Shown: positions 30,881-39,037 of the stretch, piece by piece
Layout: each line of letters begins with the position of its first letter
How positions within the stretch are numbered: the first letter of the stretch is position 1
Assembly (NCBI GenBank): GCA_028292835.1
Contig: JAQGLP010000109.1
Location: 1-48,334 of the forward strand
DNA from: Variovorax sp.
GTDB taxonomy: Bacteria; Pseudomonadota; Gammaproteobacteria; Burkholderiales; Burkholderiaceae_C
Length of the DNA stretch: 48,334 bases
Direction of reading: 5' to 3'
Program-made: the position numbers and the translations under genes
The notes under the pieces: generated by a model
Seen by the model: only the letters and a program-made list of their open reading frames with translations
Databases searched by the model: none
Told to the model about the DNA's origin: nothing

Positions 30881-33184
30881 TCAGTCCCAGCGGTCCAGCT
30901 CATATGCGCTCTGCGCACCGCTCTTGCTGGTGACGATCAACACCGGGTGGTCCTTCCCGATCGCCTGCCGGCCTGGTGCTGCCGCGAAAAAGGACGTGCT
31001 GGCACGCGCCCCGCGGGTGTAGCCCTGAGAGAGCGTCGCTGTTGACGCGGCGTAGCTCGCGCCCACATCCTCGAAGCCTCGCTCGGACGCCTCGAACACC
31101 TTGACGTTGCCCTGCGGGATGCCGATGGAACTGGCGTACTCCGCCGGGTGGTAGCCGCGCGCAGCGGCCCCGGCGAACGCGATGGTCCAGCGTCCCGTAG
31201 CCTGCACACGCTGCACCATGGAACGCACGGACGCAGGGCTGAAGCGACGGCTGCCCTCGTCCTTGCCGTCGGTGACGATGCCAAGGAAGAAGGAGGTGTC
31301 CTGCAGGTCTGCATCCTCCCAGTGAATGGCGTCCAGCAGTGTGGCTTGCAGCGTGTCGTTCAGCGCAGTGCCGCCGCTGGCGCCGTGTAGCTGACGCTCG
31401 ATGCCCTCCAGCTGGTCCACGCCGGCACGCGAGAGCAGCGTGGTCGCCTGCGAGCCGAAGCGAACAACCGTGACGTCTACCCGACCCGGCATCATTCGCA
31501 CCGCCGACGCCAACGAGGCAACTGCCTGTCGCGCCGCGCCGATGTGGTCGCGCATGCTGCCGCTGTCGTCCAGCACGAAGATGACGTGAATGCGCTCAGG
31601 CGCGCGGGCCGCTGCTCCCGGCGTCATCGTGGGCTGCTTCGGTGCAGCAGCTTCCGTGAACGTGGTGCCTGCCATGAGGCCGACGCCGAAGCCGATGGCC
31701 GCCGGATCGTCGGCGCCGGCCACGGTGAGCTTGTTCATGTGCGCCTCGATGGTGGAACGGTACGGGTGCAGTTCGCTTTTCAGGTGCTCCGGGAACAGGC
31801 CGCCGCCCGGCTGGCCGCGGTTGTCGTGCGCGCCATCCAGGAGCAGGAATGCGCCGTCGGCTTGGTGCGCCAAGCGGCGCTCGCCCCACTGGCTGGGCGG
31901 GCGCACGATCATGCGGACCTTGGCCAGGGTGCCAGCGGCAAGGCTCCAGTCCTCGGCGCGCGCCGCTGGGCTCGGGAAGCTCCAGGACACCGGGTTCTCC
32001 CATTGCAGGATCTGCGGCGCCTCCGGATCCTGCGCGGTGGTCAGCGCGCAGAACGGGCCGACCATCGGCACGCGGTACTCGATGACGGCCGCGCCCGGCA
32101 GCACGTCGCGCGCGAACTTCTCCCACGTCATCTTCTTGGGCGGGATGGCCAGCTGCGGCACGCCGGGAGACGGATCGGTCTTCAGGTGACCAAAGACGCC
32201 CGCTTTCACTTCGGCGGCGGCGCGGCGCTCGTAGTCGCTGGGCAGCCATACGATGCCCGCGCCCGCAATGTCGTTGGCGGTGACGTAGCGGCGGGCGAAT
32301 GACGGCGCGATGCCCATGGCTTCGACCGCGCGCTCCGCCGCTTCGATTTGGCCGACCTTCGGTGCCGAGGTTGGGCGCTGGTATTCGTCCATGGCCGCGT
32401 CGAACTTGCGCTTGACGACATCCACGGGCGAGCCCTTGGCAATTTCTTCCATGAGGAAGCCCAGCGCACCGCTGCGAGGCGTGCAGTAGCCGTCTGGGGC
32501 CGTAGCCACGGCATGCCACGTCAGGTTGTCGGGCACGGCCTTGCCCTGGCGCGCCTCATGCAGCGCGAAGAGCCACTTCGCCATGGGCATGACCTTCTCG
32601 GCGCGGTGCAGCGTGCCGGATTCCAGCAGCAGCACGGCCTGGGCGACGGTGCCGCGGTCGAACTCTTCCAGCCCGCGACGCAGGGTGTGGAAGTCCTGCC
32701 GCTTCGCGGCCATCGCCTGGCCGGCTGTGTTGGTGAGGCTCGAAAACGCGCGCTGGTTGATGGCGTGCAGGTGGTGCCATTGCCCCGTGACCGGAAACCC
32801 CAGCGTCTTCTCGGGGGAGAGGAACACCCCGGTGACCTTGGCGCGCGCCACCAGCTGCACCATGCGATCGACACCAGCCGTGTACGGGCCGTAGGCGTCC
32901 TCCACCGCCCACACCGCTGGCAGCGTCCAGCCGGTGAAGGGGTCGATGACCACCAGGCCGCCGAACCGCTGGATGAAGTGGCGGCAGGCGTTGCAGTTGT
33001 GGTGCTGGCGCTCCGCTTCGGGGAAGGACTGCAGGTAGGCCTCCCACATCGACTGTGGCGTCACGCTGGTGGTGAAAACCGGCCCGGCGGTGGTATTCCG
33101 CTGGAATCGGGCGCGCACGCGGCCCAGATAGGCGTGGTACTCGGCATCGGTGTTGTTGCCGGCCGTCGCTTGAGCTTCTTGCAT
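30881..33184 (-). CDS. von Willebrand A-domain phage protein with Cys/His N-terminal module
   Basis: A 767-residue protein with AAGGAG 7 bases before the ATG. The N-terminal ~500 residues are a conserved-looking phage domain of unknown function. It has a Cys/His cluster 'HHNCNACRHF' (H61-F70, C64 and C67) and later 'EYQRPTSAPKVGQIEAAERAVEAMGI'. A C-terminal vWA domain (~533-700) has a full metal-ion-dependent adhesion site: D539-x-S541-x-S543 in 'LDDSGSM', T606 in 'GGTALND' and D639 in 'VTDGKDEG'. Its C-terminal segment is Ala/Ser-rich. vWA domains with intact metal sites mediate metal-dependent protein-protein contacts, often with AAA+ or nucleic-acid machines. No partner ATPase is visible nearby. 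It is expressed early, between the xis candidate and a run of accessory genes. Function unknown. Confidence 0.8.
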   Translation of the reverse strand: MQEAQATAGNNTDAEYHAYLGRVRARFQRNTTAGPVFTTSVTPQSMWEAYLQSFPEAERQHHNCNACRHFIQRFGGLVVIDPFTGWTLPAVWAVEDAYGPYTAGVDRMVQLVARAKVTGVFLSPEKTLGFPVTGQWHHLHAINQRAFSSLTNTAGQAMAAKRQDFHTLRRGLEEFDRGTVAQAVLLLESGTLHRAEKVMPMAKWLFALHEARQGKAVPDNLTWHAVATAPDGYCTPRSGALGFLMEEIAKGSPVDVVKRKFDAAMDEYQRPTSAPKVGQIEAAERAVEAMGIAPSFARRYVTANDIAGAGIVWLPSDYERRAAAEVKAGVFGHLKTDPSPGVPQLAIPPKKMTWEKFARDVLPGAAVIEYRVPMVGPFCALTTAQDPEAPQILQWENPVSWSFPSPAARAEDWSLAAGTLAKVRMIVRPPSQWGERRLAHQADGAFLLLDGAHDNRGQPGGGLFPEHLKSELHPYRSTIEAHMNKLTVAGADDPAAIGFGVGLMAGTTFTEAAAPKQPTMTPGAAARAPERIHVIFVLDDSGSMRDHIGAARQAVASLASAVRMMPGRVDVTVVRFGSQATTLLSRAGVDQLEGIERQLHGASGGTALNDTLQATLLDAIHWEDADLQDTSFFLGIVTDGKDEGSRRFSPASVRSMVQRVQATGRWTIAFAGAAARGYHPAEYASSIGIPQGNVKVFEASERGFEDVGASYAASTATLSQGYTRGARASTSFFAAAPGRQAIGKDHPVLIVTSKSGAQSAYELDRWD

Positions 33185-33288
33185 AGGTGCTTCTCCTTGG
33201 GGTGATCAGGGTTTCCGGGTGTGAGCGCTGACCGGGAATGGCCAGCAGGTGAGTGCGACTGCGATGCCGGGCTTTGCCGGCTCTGTTT

Positions 33289-33525
33289 TCATGGGAGGCA
33301 GTGCGGGCTTCCGCCGCAAAGTAGGTAGTCGGGGTCGAAGTCGGCCAGGCTATCCAGCTCCAGCTCGAAGTTGCGCTCGCAGCGGCGGCAGCGCGCCAGG
33401 TAGGTACCACTGCCGTCTGAGAACTGCTTGACCACGCTCCTGATGCCGTCGGGCAATTCGGGCTCCGACGGGGGCTCGACGGTCGGCTGCGCCTGCCTTT
33501 GAAACCAGCGATCGAAGTCAAGCAT
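33289..33525 (-). CDS. Small zinc-ribbon-like phage protein
   Basis: A 78-residue protein. The ATG at 33525 is chosen because GGGAG lies 8 bases upstream; an in-frame start eight codons earlier lacks this. The C-terminal half has C-x-x-C ('RCRRCERNFELELDS') followed by C-x(5)-C near the end ('LLCGGSPHCLP'), an arrangement suggesting a single zinc ribbon. The N-terminal half is Pro/Glu-rich. It overlaps the end of the upstream gene by 8 bases. The gap 33185-33288 before the vWA gene holds that gene's ribosome binding site and a small GCCGG/CCGGC hairpin (33266-33281). Function unknown. Confidence 0.6.
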   Translation of the reverse strand: MLDFDRWFQRQAQPTVEPPSEPELPDGIRSVVKQFSDGSGTYLARCRRCERNFELELDSLADFDPDYLLCGGSPHCLP

Positions 33526-33913
33526 CTGAACTCCCCTTTGCGCTCGCATCGGTTTGTGCGGTGCGGGGGGTGGGGGTGCCCAGTACCTCCACGCCAGTCG
33601 TTCCCGTCAGCGGGCAAACCCCGTAGTGCGGATCGCCGCACGGCTGTTTGTAGCGATCCACCTTGCACCGCGAACAGACCATCGCCGGCTGAGCCTCGTT
33701 CAAAACTGCCACGCCAGCGGCTGCGCGGCCGGCATCGGTGATGATGAAGTGGCCTTGCCACGCTATCAGCCCGCGCCGCTCCAAAGCTCGCAGGGTTCCC
33801 TCAAAGCCACCGGACGCGGAGCGCCCAGGCGGAAGGCTGTGGCGCGCGCTGCGGCCGGCGGCGAGGTCCACCAGCACCTGACGCATGCCGGCCGAAAGCT
33901 TCTGCGCGCTCAT
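33518..33913 (-). CDS. Small phage protein with winged-helix-like and Cys motifs
   Basis: A 131-residue protein starting in an ATGA overlap with the preceding gene (MSAQKLSAGMRQVLVDLAAG). Residues ~5-65 ('VLVDLAAGRSARHSLP', 'GTLRALERRGLIAWQGHFIITDAGRAA') have the helix-helix-wing pattern of a winged-helix domain. Residues ~75-105 hold four Cys ('VCSRCKVDRYKQPCGDPHYGVC'), a likely zinc site. The C-terminus is low-complexity. DNA binding is suggested by the fold only. Confidence 0.6.
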   Translation of the reverse strand: MSAQKLSAGMRQVLVDLAAGRSARHSLPPGRSASGGFEGTLRALERRGLIAWQGHFIITDAGRAAAGVAVLNEAQPAMVCSRCKVDRYKQPCGDPHYGVCPLTGTTGVEVLGTPTPRTAQTDASAKGSSDA

Positions 33914-35313
33914 TCTTTTTCGTCCCTCTGGTTGCTGCTCTGTCGGACGGTCGGCACACACACCGCCCCGCCATCACCGCTCTCCCGCTTCCCGTCCCCC
34001 TGGATGCCAGCAGGAGCATGTTCCGGTAGTGGCGAGTGCTTCGGCTTGGTGGCTTGCTTCGCCCTGATCTTCTCCACCATCGTCCAGATGCGGGCCAGTT
34101 CGACTTCGCCCTGTTCGTGCATGTCGATGCCCTGCGCACGGCACAGCGCGGCCAGCGTGACCATGACGCCGCCAGCCTCCTGATGCTTCTCGCCAATCGC
34201 GCGGCCGAAGGTGTAGTCCACGAGCTGGTGCGCCTCGCTCGCAGTGCATCCGCACGCCTGCACCAGTTCCAGGGCCTCTTCCAGGAAGCGGTGATTGCGC
34301 TCCACCGTGTCGCCTGAGATTTCCGGGCCGAAGCAAGCCAGCAGCCACGGCTCTACGCGCTCTTGGAAGTTCGCCTCCCCCTGTGCTGGGGTGGGCTCGC
34401 TGCCAGCGCCAGCAAGCACCGCGCGGATGGCTGCCAGCTTCTCACCTGACGGGGCCCTCGGGCCGAGTGCGCCGTCCAGATGAAGGAGGGCGTAGTTGAT
34501 GCCTTCCGCAAAGCGACATGCGCCGTATTCCTCGATGAGCGGCATCGCGTTCGGTGGCTCCGCCTGTGCTGTTGGGGGCTGGATGCCAGCAGCGCGCTCA
34601 CATTTGTCGCGGCCTTGGCAACTAAGCGGACGAGCGCACGGCCCGGCCGGATCACAGACCCATGGATGCACAGCGCGTTGAAACGCCGGCAGGGGTGCGG
34701 GCTGAGTGGCAGCGGCACGGCAGGCTTGGCCGTATTCGCGCATCTGGTCGGTGGTGTAGAGCGCCTCGTTTGCCTGGAGTGAATAGCTAAGCGGGCCCTC
34801 GCAGTCGCAGTCCACAATCCAGCCGCCGCCCTCGGGCTCGTCGTCGGTGTTGCGCACCATCACCTTCGCTTCGGGCAGTTCCGGTTCCGCGCTGGGTGCG
34901 CCCTGAGTGGCAGTAGCGAGAGCCTTGAGCCTTGTTACTTCATCAACGATCTGATCGTCCGTGACGAGCGGAATGCCAAGGGCGTAGCAGACCTTTAGTC
35001 GCGTCGAGAAAATCACCGGCGAGTAGCCGAACGACTTGCCGTAGAGCGGTTCCGCGCTGGGTGCGCTACTTCCCTTGACCTGGGACGTCAGCGCGGCACA
35101 CCAGCCCCACCACATAGCCGATACAGTTTCATCGACGTAATCGCCGTCGGCGTCACGCCTGCACAATTCCGCCTTCGTCGGGCACCCGACGCTCACGAAG
35201 TCAAGCCCACCAAAGCCTTTCGGCGGGGCTGCGTTGCGCTGGATGCTGGCCTGGAAACGGCGATTGAACACCGTGTCCTCGAATGCCTGGCGGGTGTCCT
35301 CGTGGTCATCCAT
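33910..35313 (-). CDS. MazG-like NTP pyrophosphohydrolase fused to phage EaA-like N-terminal region
   Basis: A 467-residue protein. The start at 35313 has AGGAG 8 bases upstream. The N-terminal ~200 residues hold short phage-type modules ('FEDTVFNRRFQ', 'MWWGWCAALTSQ'); the middle is Pro/Ala-rich with Cys. Residues ~325-430 match the all-alpha NTP pyrophosphohydrolase pattern: 'NHRFLEEALELVQACG' with E345, E346 and E349, then 'DYTFGRAIGEKHQEAGGVMVTLAALC'. Such enzymes hydrolyse nucleoside triphosphates to monophosphates and can adjust the nucleotide pool or blunt (p)ppGpp-type stress responses. The Glu-rich metal site is visible; the preferred nucleotide is not. Part of the leftward early operon. 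Confidence 0.75.
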   Translation of the reverse strand: MDDHEDTRQAFEDTVFNRRFQASIQRNAAPPKGFGGLDFVSVGCPTKAELCRRDADGDYVDETVSAMWWGWCAALTSQVKGSSAPSAEPLYGKSFGYSPVIFSTRLKVCYALGIPLVTDDQIVDEVTRLKALATATQGAPSAEPELPEAKVMVRNTDDEPEGGGWIVDCDCEGPLSYSLQANEALYTTDQMREYGQACRAAATQPAPLPAFQRAVHPWVCDPAGPCARPLSCQGRDKCERAAGIQPPTAQAEPPNAMPLIEEYGACRFAEGINYALLHLDGALGPRAPSGEKLAAIRAVLAGAGSEPTPAQGEANFQERVEPWLLACFGPEISGDTVERNHRFLEEALELVQACGCTASEAHQLVDYTFGRAIGEKHQEAGGVMVTLAALCRAQGIDMHEQGEVELARIWTMVEKIRAKQATKPKHSPLPEHAPAGIQGDGKRESGDGGAVCVPTVRQSSNQRDEKE

Positions 35314-35611
35314 TGATGTTCTCCTGTGATGGCGGGTTGACCAGCTCGCGCTGGCCGTAGAGGAAGCCGAAGATGCGGCGATCGATGTGCACCGGCTCGG
35401 GCGGCGCGCCGCGGCGCTGCTTATCCTTCCAGCGGTCGGCCTTGGCCACCACCTTGGGATCAGCGCGGTAGCAGGCCTTGCACCACGAATGCGGCTCGCC
35501 CTTGTTGATGAAATAGAACTCCGGGTCGATCGGCCAAAACTCGCCGCACTTCGCGCACCGGATTTCCTCACCCAGCTCGGTGGTGCGCCGCTCGCGCTCA
35601 TTGCTGCGCAT
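35306..35611 (-). CDS. Small phage protein with Cys4 zinc-binding motif
   Basis: A 101-residue protein. 35611 is preferred because AAGGA lies about 8 bases upstream; an ATG three codons earlier (35620) is possible. It overlaps both neighbours (14 bases upstream, 8 downstream). 'IRCAKCGEFWPIDPEFYF', then 'SWCKACYRADPKVV' gives C-x-x-C...C-x-x-C, a clear zinc-finger-like site of HNH-associated type, but no HNH catalytic residues are seen. The C-terminal half is basic, then acidic. Function unknown. Confidence 0.6.
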   Translation of the reverse strand: MRSNERERRTTELGEEIRCAKCGEFWPIDPEFYFINKGEPHSWCKACYRADPKVVAKADRWKDKQRRGAPPEPVHIDRRIFGFLYGQRELVNPPSQENING

Positions 35612-36038
35612 GCTTCGCATCCTTCTCAACTTGCCGGCGGATGGCGCGCAGCTGGCGCGCAATGACGTCGCGGCCGCGCTGGGTGGCCAGTTCGCGGTCG
35701 TCGAAGAACACCGCGTAGTCGTAGCCTTTCACTGTCACCTTCGTGAATGTGGCCTCGCGGGCAAACCGCGGATCTAGCAGGCAGGTTCCCGTGAAGGCCT
35801 GGTACGACTCACGCGCCAGCCGGTACTCCACTCGCCTGCTCAGTGCGTCGGCCACCTTCAGCCGCGTGACGGGGCGGCGCACCGTGCGTGCATCTGTGGG
35901 CTCGCGCTTGCGCTCGTCCAGCGCGCCCAGGCCGGCCGCGCGGCGATCGCTGTGAAAGCACTCCAGCGCCAACTCTGGCGGCATCATCGGGTACCGGGCG
36001 ATCGCGAGCCGGACCACGGCATTCCACTCGTCTCGCAT
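35598..36038 (-). CDS. Hypothetical early phage protein
   Basis: A 146-residue protein coupled to the upstream gene by an ATGA overlap. It opens with 'MRDEWNAVVRLAIARYPMMPPELALECFHSDRRAAG'. The middle includes 'LARESYQAFTGTCLLDPRFARE' and a beta pair 'TKVTVKGYDYAVFFDDRELATQRG'. It ends in a basic helix. No enzymatic motif or membrane segment. Normal amino-acid composition and codon use support a real gene. Function not recognised. Confidence 0.65.
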   Translation of the reverse strand: MRDEWNAVVRLAIARYPMMPPELALECFHSDRRAAGLGALDERKREPTDARTVRRPVTRLKVADALSRRVEYRLARESYQAFTGTCLLDPRFAREATFTKVTVKGYDYAVFFDDRELATQRGRDVIARQLRAIRRQVEKDAKHAQQ

Positions 36039-36346
36039 CAGGTGCTCCAGTTGTGGCAGCTGACCGGGAACGGCCAGTCAGGTGGTGCGCCGGCTCGCAG
36101 AGCCTCGCGCTCGGCGGCCAGGCGCGTGGCGCGATCGGCGGCGCGCGTAAGGCCGATCCAGTAGGCGCATGCGTCGCGTGCGCCCTGTTCAGACTTCCAG
36201 CGGCGAGGCACCTGGTTGTAGTCGGTCAAGACGAACCGGATCCCGCCCGCTTCATCGCGGCCGACCATCCAGTACGGTTTCACGCCCTTGCGCAGCTGCC
36301 GCCCGGGGATGACGCGCCAGGGCCCGATCACGATCGAAGCCCACAT
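36038..36346 (-). CDS. Hypothetical early phage protein
   Basis: A 102-residue protein; its stop overlaps the next gene's start, and its start lies 19 bases inside the upstream gene. The first half is beta-rich ('ASIVIGPWRVIPGRQLRKGVKPYWMVGRDEAGG') with 'VLTDYNQVPRRWKSEQGARDACAYW', a small alpha/beta layout common in unnamed phage proteins. The C-terminal helix is Ala/Arg-rich. No function recognised. Confidence 0.6.
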   Translation of the reverse strand: MWASIVIGPWRVIPGRQLRKGVKPYWMVGRDEAGGIRFVLTDYNQVPRRWKSEQGARDACAYWIGLTRAADRATRLAAEREALRAGAPPDWPFPVSCHNWST

Positions 36347-36606
36347 TCAGCTGCGAACCGCTTGCGCGCCTCGCCACCGCGCACGGTGATCTTGTAGAGG
36401 GTCTGCCGGCCGTTGTGGCCACGCAGGACGGCGACGCGGCGCCGGACGTAGCCGTGCCCGGCCAGACGACTCGCCAGCACGTAGAAGGTGGCGCGCGACA
36501 TATCGCACACGCGGGCCAACTCGGTGCTCGACTGCTCGCCCAGCACGGCCAGCAGCGACAGCACGCGGCACTGCAGCGGAGAAATCGGGGCGGTGTTGCG
36601 CTTCAC
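36328..36606 (-). CDS. MarR-like winged-helix protein
   Basis: A 92-residue protein starting at a GTG that overlaps the upstream stop (GTGA), the coupling used repeatedly in this operon. Residues ~5-60 form a winged helix: 'SPLQCRVLSLLAVLGEQSSTELARVCDMSRATFYVLASRLAGHGYVRRRVAV' has helix, turn, recognition helix ('SRATFYVLASRL') and the start of a wing. Such small proteins can regulate phage or host genes. No target can be named. A longer in-frame reading to 36684 would run into the neighbouring gene and has no ribosome binding site. Confidence 0.65.
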   Translation of the reverse strand: MKRNTAPISPLQCRVLSLLAVLGEQSSTELARVCDMSRATFYVLASRLAGHGYVRRRVAVLRGHNGRQTLYKITVRGGEARKRFAAECGLRS

Positions 36607-37313
36607 GGCTGGATCCCCCGGAACTCGACCACCCAAACCCACGGATTGGCCTGGACGCTGCCGGGGCCGTTGATCGCCTCCCAAAGGCTGAAGTAGCTCT
36701 CGCGTGGGTCAGCTGAGTGGTAGTGCTGCGCCTCGCCGATGCAGTAGCCGCTGAAGCGTTCGCTGTAGGCAATGCCCTCGGCCAGCGCATCAGCCTCGCT
36801 GATCGCCTGCAGCCGCTCGACGCGGACGCCCGTGACTTCCAGCACGATGCGACACACCGCGCGGGGCATGTGGATGCTCGGCTTCCACTTCAGGTCGAGG
36901 TCTTTCCGACACTGGTCGCCATAGCTGCCAGGCAGCGTGTCCGCGCCGTAGGCATAGCGGGTCAGCTTGCCCGTCGTCGGGGTGCGTGCCTCGATGCCGG
37001 TGCCCTGCAAGTCCATCCACGTCTCGCGCACCCACAGCCGGTCGCCTGGAGCGCCATAGGGACACTTCACGCTATGCGAGCCGCACAGGTGTTTCTTCGG
37101 CCGGTTCTGGTACAGCGGGCCACCCCATGCTTCCCAGCAGTGATGCAGCGGCCCGCGCTTCTCGGCAGGTAGCCAAGACTCGTTCCCGAGCATGTAGTGG
37201 ATGCCGCATTCCTCTGGCGGCTGCGGCTTCACAGCCCGCCGTGTCTGCGTCTTCGTGCCGGCCAGGATCGCGCGGACCATGGCGCCTTGGAAGAGGATGG
37301 GGCGCTCTTTCAT
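36603..37313 (-). CDS. ASCH-domain-like phage protein
   Basis: A 236-residue protein starting MKERPILFQGAMVRAILAGT. 'KERPILF-x-x-x-MVRAIL-x-G-x-KTQTRR' at the N-terminus, 'GDRLWVRETWMD' near residue 90, and 'WKPSIHMPRAVCRIVLEVTGVRVERLQAISEADALAEGI' near residues 140-180 are hallmarks of a widespread phage family with an ASCH-like fold. ASCH domains bind RNA or modified nucleosides. What the phage members do is unsettled. The first codon overlaps the stop of the upstream gene (ATGA). Confidence 0.75.
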   Translation of the reverse strand: MKERPILFQGAMVRAILAGTKTQTRRAVKPQPPEECGIHYMLGNESWLPAEKRGPLHHCWEAWGGPLYQNRPKKHLCGSHSVKCPYGAPGDRLWVRETWMDLQGTGIEARTPTTGKLTRYAYGADTLPGSYGDQCRKDLDLKWKPSIHMPRAVCRIVLEVTGVRVERLQAISEADALAEGIAYSERFSGYCIGEAQHYHSADPRESYFSLWEAINGPGSVQANPWVWVVEFRGIQP

Positions 37314-37525
37314 GACGGCACCCGCGCGAGCGGTCCGTAGAAGGTGGCGCCCTGGTCGAGGTGCCAGCCGCCAGGCCGAAGCTCCCCATCCCGAGCGAAG
37401 TCCCGCGGGCGCAGCTGATGGCAGCGGCCGTCCGGGTCGACCTCGCAAAAAGCGAGGGCGGCGGCAGTGACCACGATGTAGATCCCGGGACGGGACAACA
37501 GGACGTCGACGCTCTGCGTTTCCAT
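37310..37525 (-). CDS. Small hypothetical early phage protein
   Basis: A 71-residue protein starting METQSVDVLLSRPGIYIVVT, with an ATGA overlap into the next gene and its start overlapping the upstream stop. It has a compact alpha/beta pattern: 'GIYIVVTAAALAFCEVDPDGRCHQL', then 'GWHLDQGATFYGPLARVPS'. No motif recognised. Its existence is supported mainly by the exact overlaps on both sides and good codon use. Confidence 0.55.
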   Translation of the reverse strand: METQSVDVLLSRPGIYIVVTAAALAFCEVDPDGRCHQLRPRDFARDGELRPGGWHLDQGATFYGPLARVPS

Positions 37526-38463
37526 CACCGCACCTCCGGAAAGCCGTCGTGGGTGACGCCATCGAGCAGGCGGCCAGCCGCCTTCTTGCCGATGCGGTGG
37601 AGTCGGTGGCAGTTGACTTCGTCGTAGCCGAATTCCCGAATGGGCGCCTTGAAGGCGTAGGCCTGGCCAGCCGGAATCCACTCGCCCCATTGCTTGAACA
37701 GGAACGGCACGCCGGCGGCCGCGCACTGGTCGCGCAGGCTGCGAGCCCAGGCCGGATGCATCGGCCGTGCGCCGTGGCCGCTCTCTCCGCCGACGATCAC
37801 CCAGTCGAGCCCGCGCGCGCCGTCGCTCCGGTCCACGGCGTCCATGTAGCGCAGGGTGCCGGGTTCGCTGGGCAGCCGCAGGCAACGCAGGTCCACCGGC
37901 CCCAGCAGCGGCTCGCACGAGAGAAACCGCACGCGCGCCGGCGTGGCCAGCAGCTTCGGAATGTCGCGGTCGGCCTCTCCCTGGTTGACCACCGTGGCGC
38001 CCAGCCAGACGTTCGGCCAAGGCCAACCGGCGAGCTCGTCACCATGGTCTCCCTGATCCCGCGTGGCCTGTTCGATCATGGCCTTGGCGTTGCCGACGCG
38101 CTTGGTAAGCAGTAACCAGTCCAGATTCGGCGTGTTGCGGATCAGGGTGAACAGGTCGGCGCGCCACTCGTTCGGCACTTGGTTGTCGAACACGTCGGCC
38201 AGACTGCTGCAGAACACGCGCCGGCGCTCGCCGGCCGCGGCGGCGGCAGCGTTCCAGCGCGTGGGCAGCTTCCAGTTCGCCTCGCTGGTGCGCTTGCGCG
38301 GCCCGCCCCAGCCCTCGGGCGTCCAGCTGCGGAACTGGTCCTGCGCCGCCGCATAGCAGTTGTCGCAGCCCGGGCTGATCTTCTCGCATCCGATCCAGCC
38401 GTTGAAGGTGTAGCCGAGTTCGCCGCGGGGGCCGCGGGTCCATTCGATGGTGGTTTCAGCCAT
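37525..38463 (-). CDS. Phage Gp37/Gp68 family protein (DUF5131-like)
   Basis: A 312-residue protein beginning 'MAETTIEWTRGPRGELGYTF'. The N-terminus 'IEWT...TFNGWIGCEKISPGCDNCYA' has the three-Cys cluster (C-x7-C-x2-C) of this family, reminiscent of iron-sulfur/radical-SAM-like sites. 'VFCSSLADVFDNQVPNEWRADLF', 'WLLLTKRVGNA', 'WLGATVVNQGEAD', 'RFLSCEPLLGPVDL', 'DWVIVGGESGHGARPMHPAWARSLRDQC' and 'PFLFKQWGEW' are all family signatures. The biochemical role is not established. It is common in phage early regions. Overlaps the J-domain gene upstream by 8 bases. Confidence 0.85.
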   Translation of the reverse strand: MAETTIEWTRGPRGELGYTFNGWIGCEKISPGCDNCYAAAQDQFRSWTPEGWGGPRKRTSEANWKLPTRWNAAAAAAGERRRVFCSSLADVFDNQVPNEWRADLFTLIRNTPNLDWLLLTKRVGNAKAMIEQATRDQGDHGDELAGWPWPNVWLGATVVNQGEADRDIPKLLATPARVRFLSCEPLLGPVDLRCLRLPSEPGTLRYMDAVDRSDGARGLDWVIVGGESGHGARPMHPAWARSLRDQCAAAGVPFLFKQWGEWIPAGQAYAFKAPIREFGYDEVNCHRLHRIGKKAAGRLLDGVTHDGFPEVR

Positions 38464-39031
38464 GGCCCACCTCCTTCATCGCCGCTTCTCGCGCGGCGTT
38501 CAGTTCGGCCATTGCCGCATCGGAGCCGCCCCTGTCGGGGTGCGTGGCGCCGGCCAGCCGGCGGTAGGCTGCGTCCACGTCCGCGCGCTTTGCATCGCGC
38601 GGCAGCGCCAGCACGTCGCTCCAGTGCTTGCCAGCTGGCGCCGGCAGTGACAGGAACCCCGTGAACGTGGCCCTCACCAGCGCCAGGGTGCCGTGCCGCA
38701 GCTCCACCCGGCGCGCCTCGATGATGTGGTGGATGGCCTGCAAGTTGGACGCCACGCTGCGGTAGCGGTCGACGGGGATGCAGACCTGCAGGCCGTCCCA
38801 TTCGAACCACACGGCGACACCGGGGTCCGCGGGCGCATCGACCCCCAGGGTCACGTTGCTGCTGATGACGGTGTTTTTCAGCGTCTTGCCCGAATCGCTG
38901 GCGAAGCCGCGCAGGCTGGTCTGCACGTTCTTGATCGCGTTGGGCAGGGCCGTCTTGAATCGGCCGTCCTCCCGGTACTTCGCCCGGGGGAACTGCTGCG
39001 GCCACGTGAGTGGATAGGCGGTGGCGCTCAT
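38456..39031 (-). CDS. Phage protein with C-terminal J domain
   Basis: A 191-residue protein. Residues 1-~130 form a phage-specific domain with many beta strands ('WFEWDGLQVCIPVDRYRSV'). Residues ~136-187 form a J domain: 'HWSDVLALPRDAKRADVDAAYRRLA' followed by the diagnostic H164-P165-D166 in 'THPDRGGSDAAMAELNAARE'. J domains stimulate Hsp70 (DnaK) ATP hydrolysis, so the N-terminal part may deliver a phage or host client to DnaK, for instance during replication or repressor handling. The catalytic HPD is intact. The client is unknown. Confidence 0.8.
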   Translation of the reverse strand: MSATAYPLTWPQQFPRAKYREDGRFKTALPNAIKNVQTSLRGFASDSGKTLKNTVISSNVTLGVDAPADPGVAVWFEWDGLQVCIPVDRYRSVASNLQAIHHIIEARRVELRHGTLALVRATFTGFLSLPAPAGKHWSDVLALPRDAKRADVDAAYRRLAGATHPDRGGSDAAMAELNAAREAAMKEVGHG

Positions 39032-39037
39032 GGTCGA

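Noticed and set aside
33266..33281. GCCGG/CCGGC hairpin followed by a short T-run on the plus strand
   Set aside because: There is no rightward gene for it to terminate; the stem is only 5 bp. Noted as chance structure between two leftward genes.
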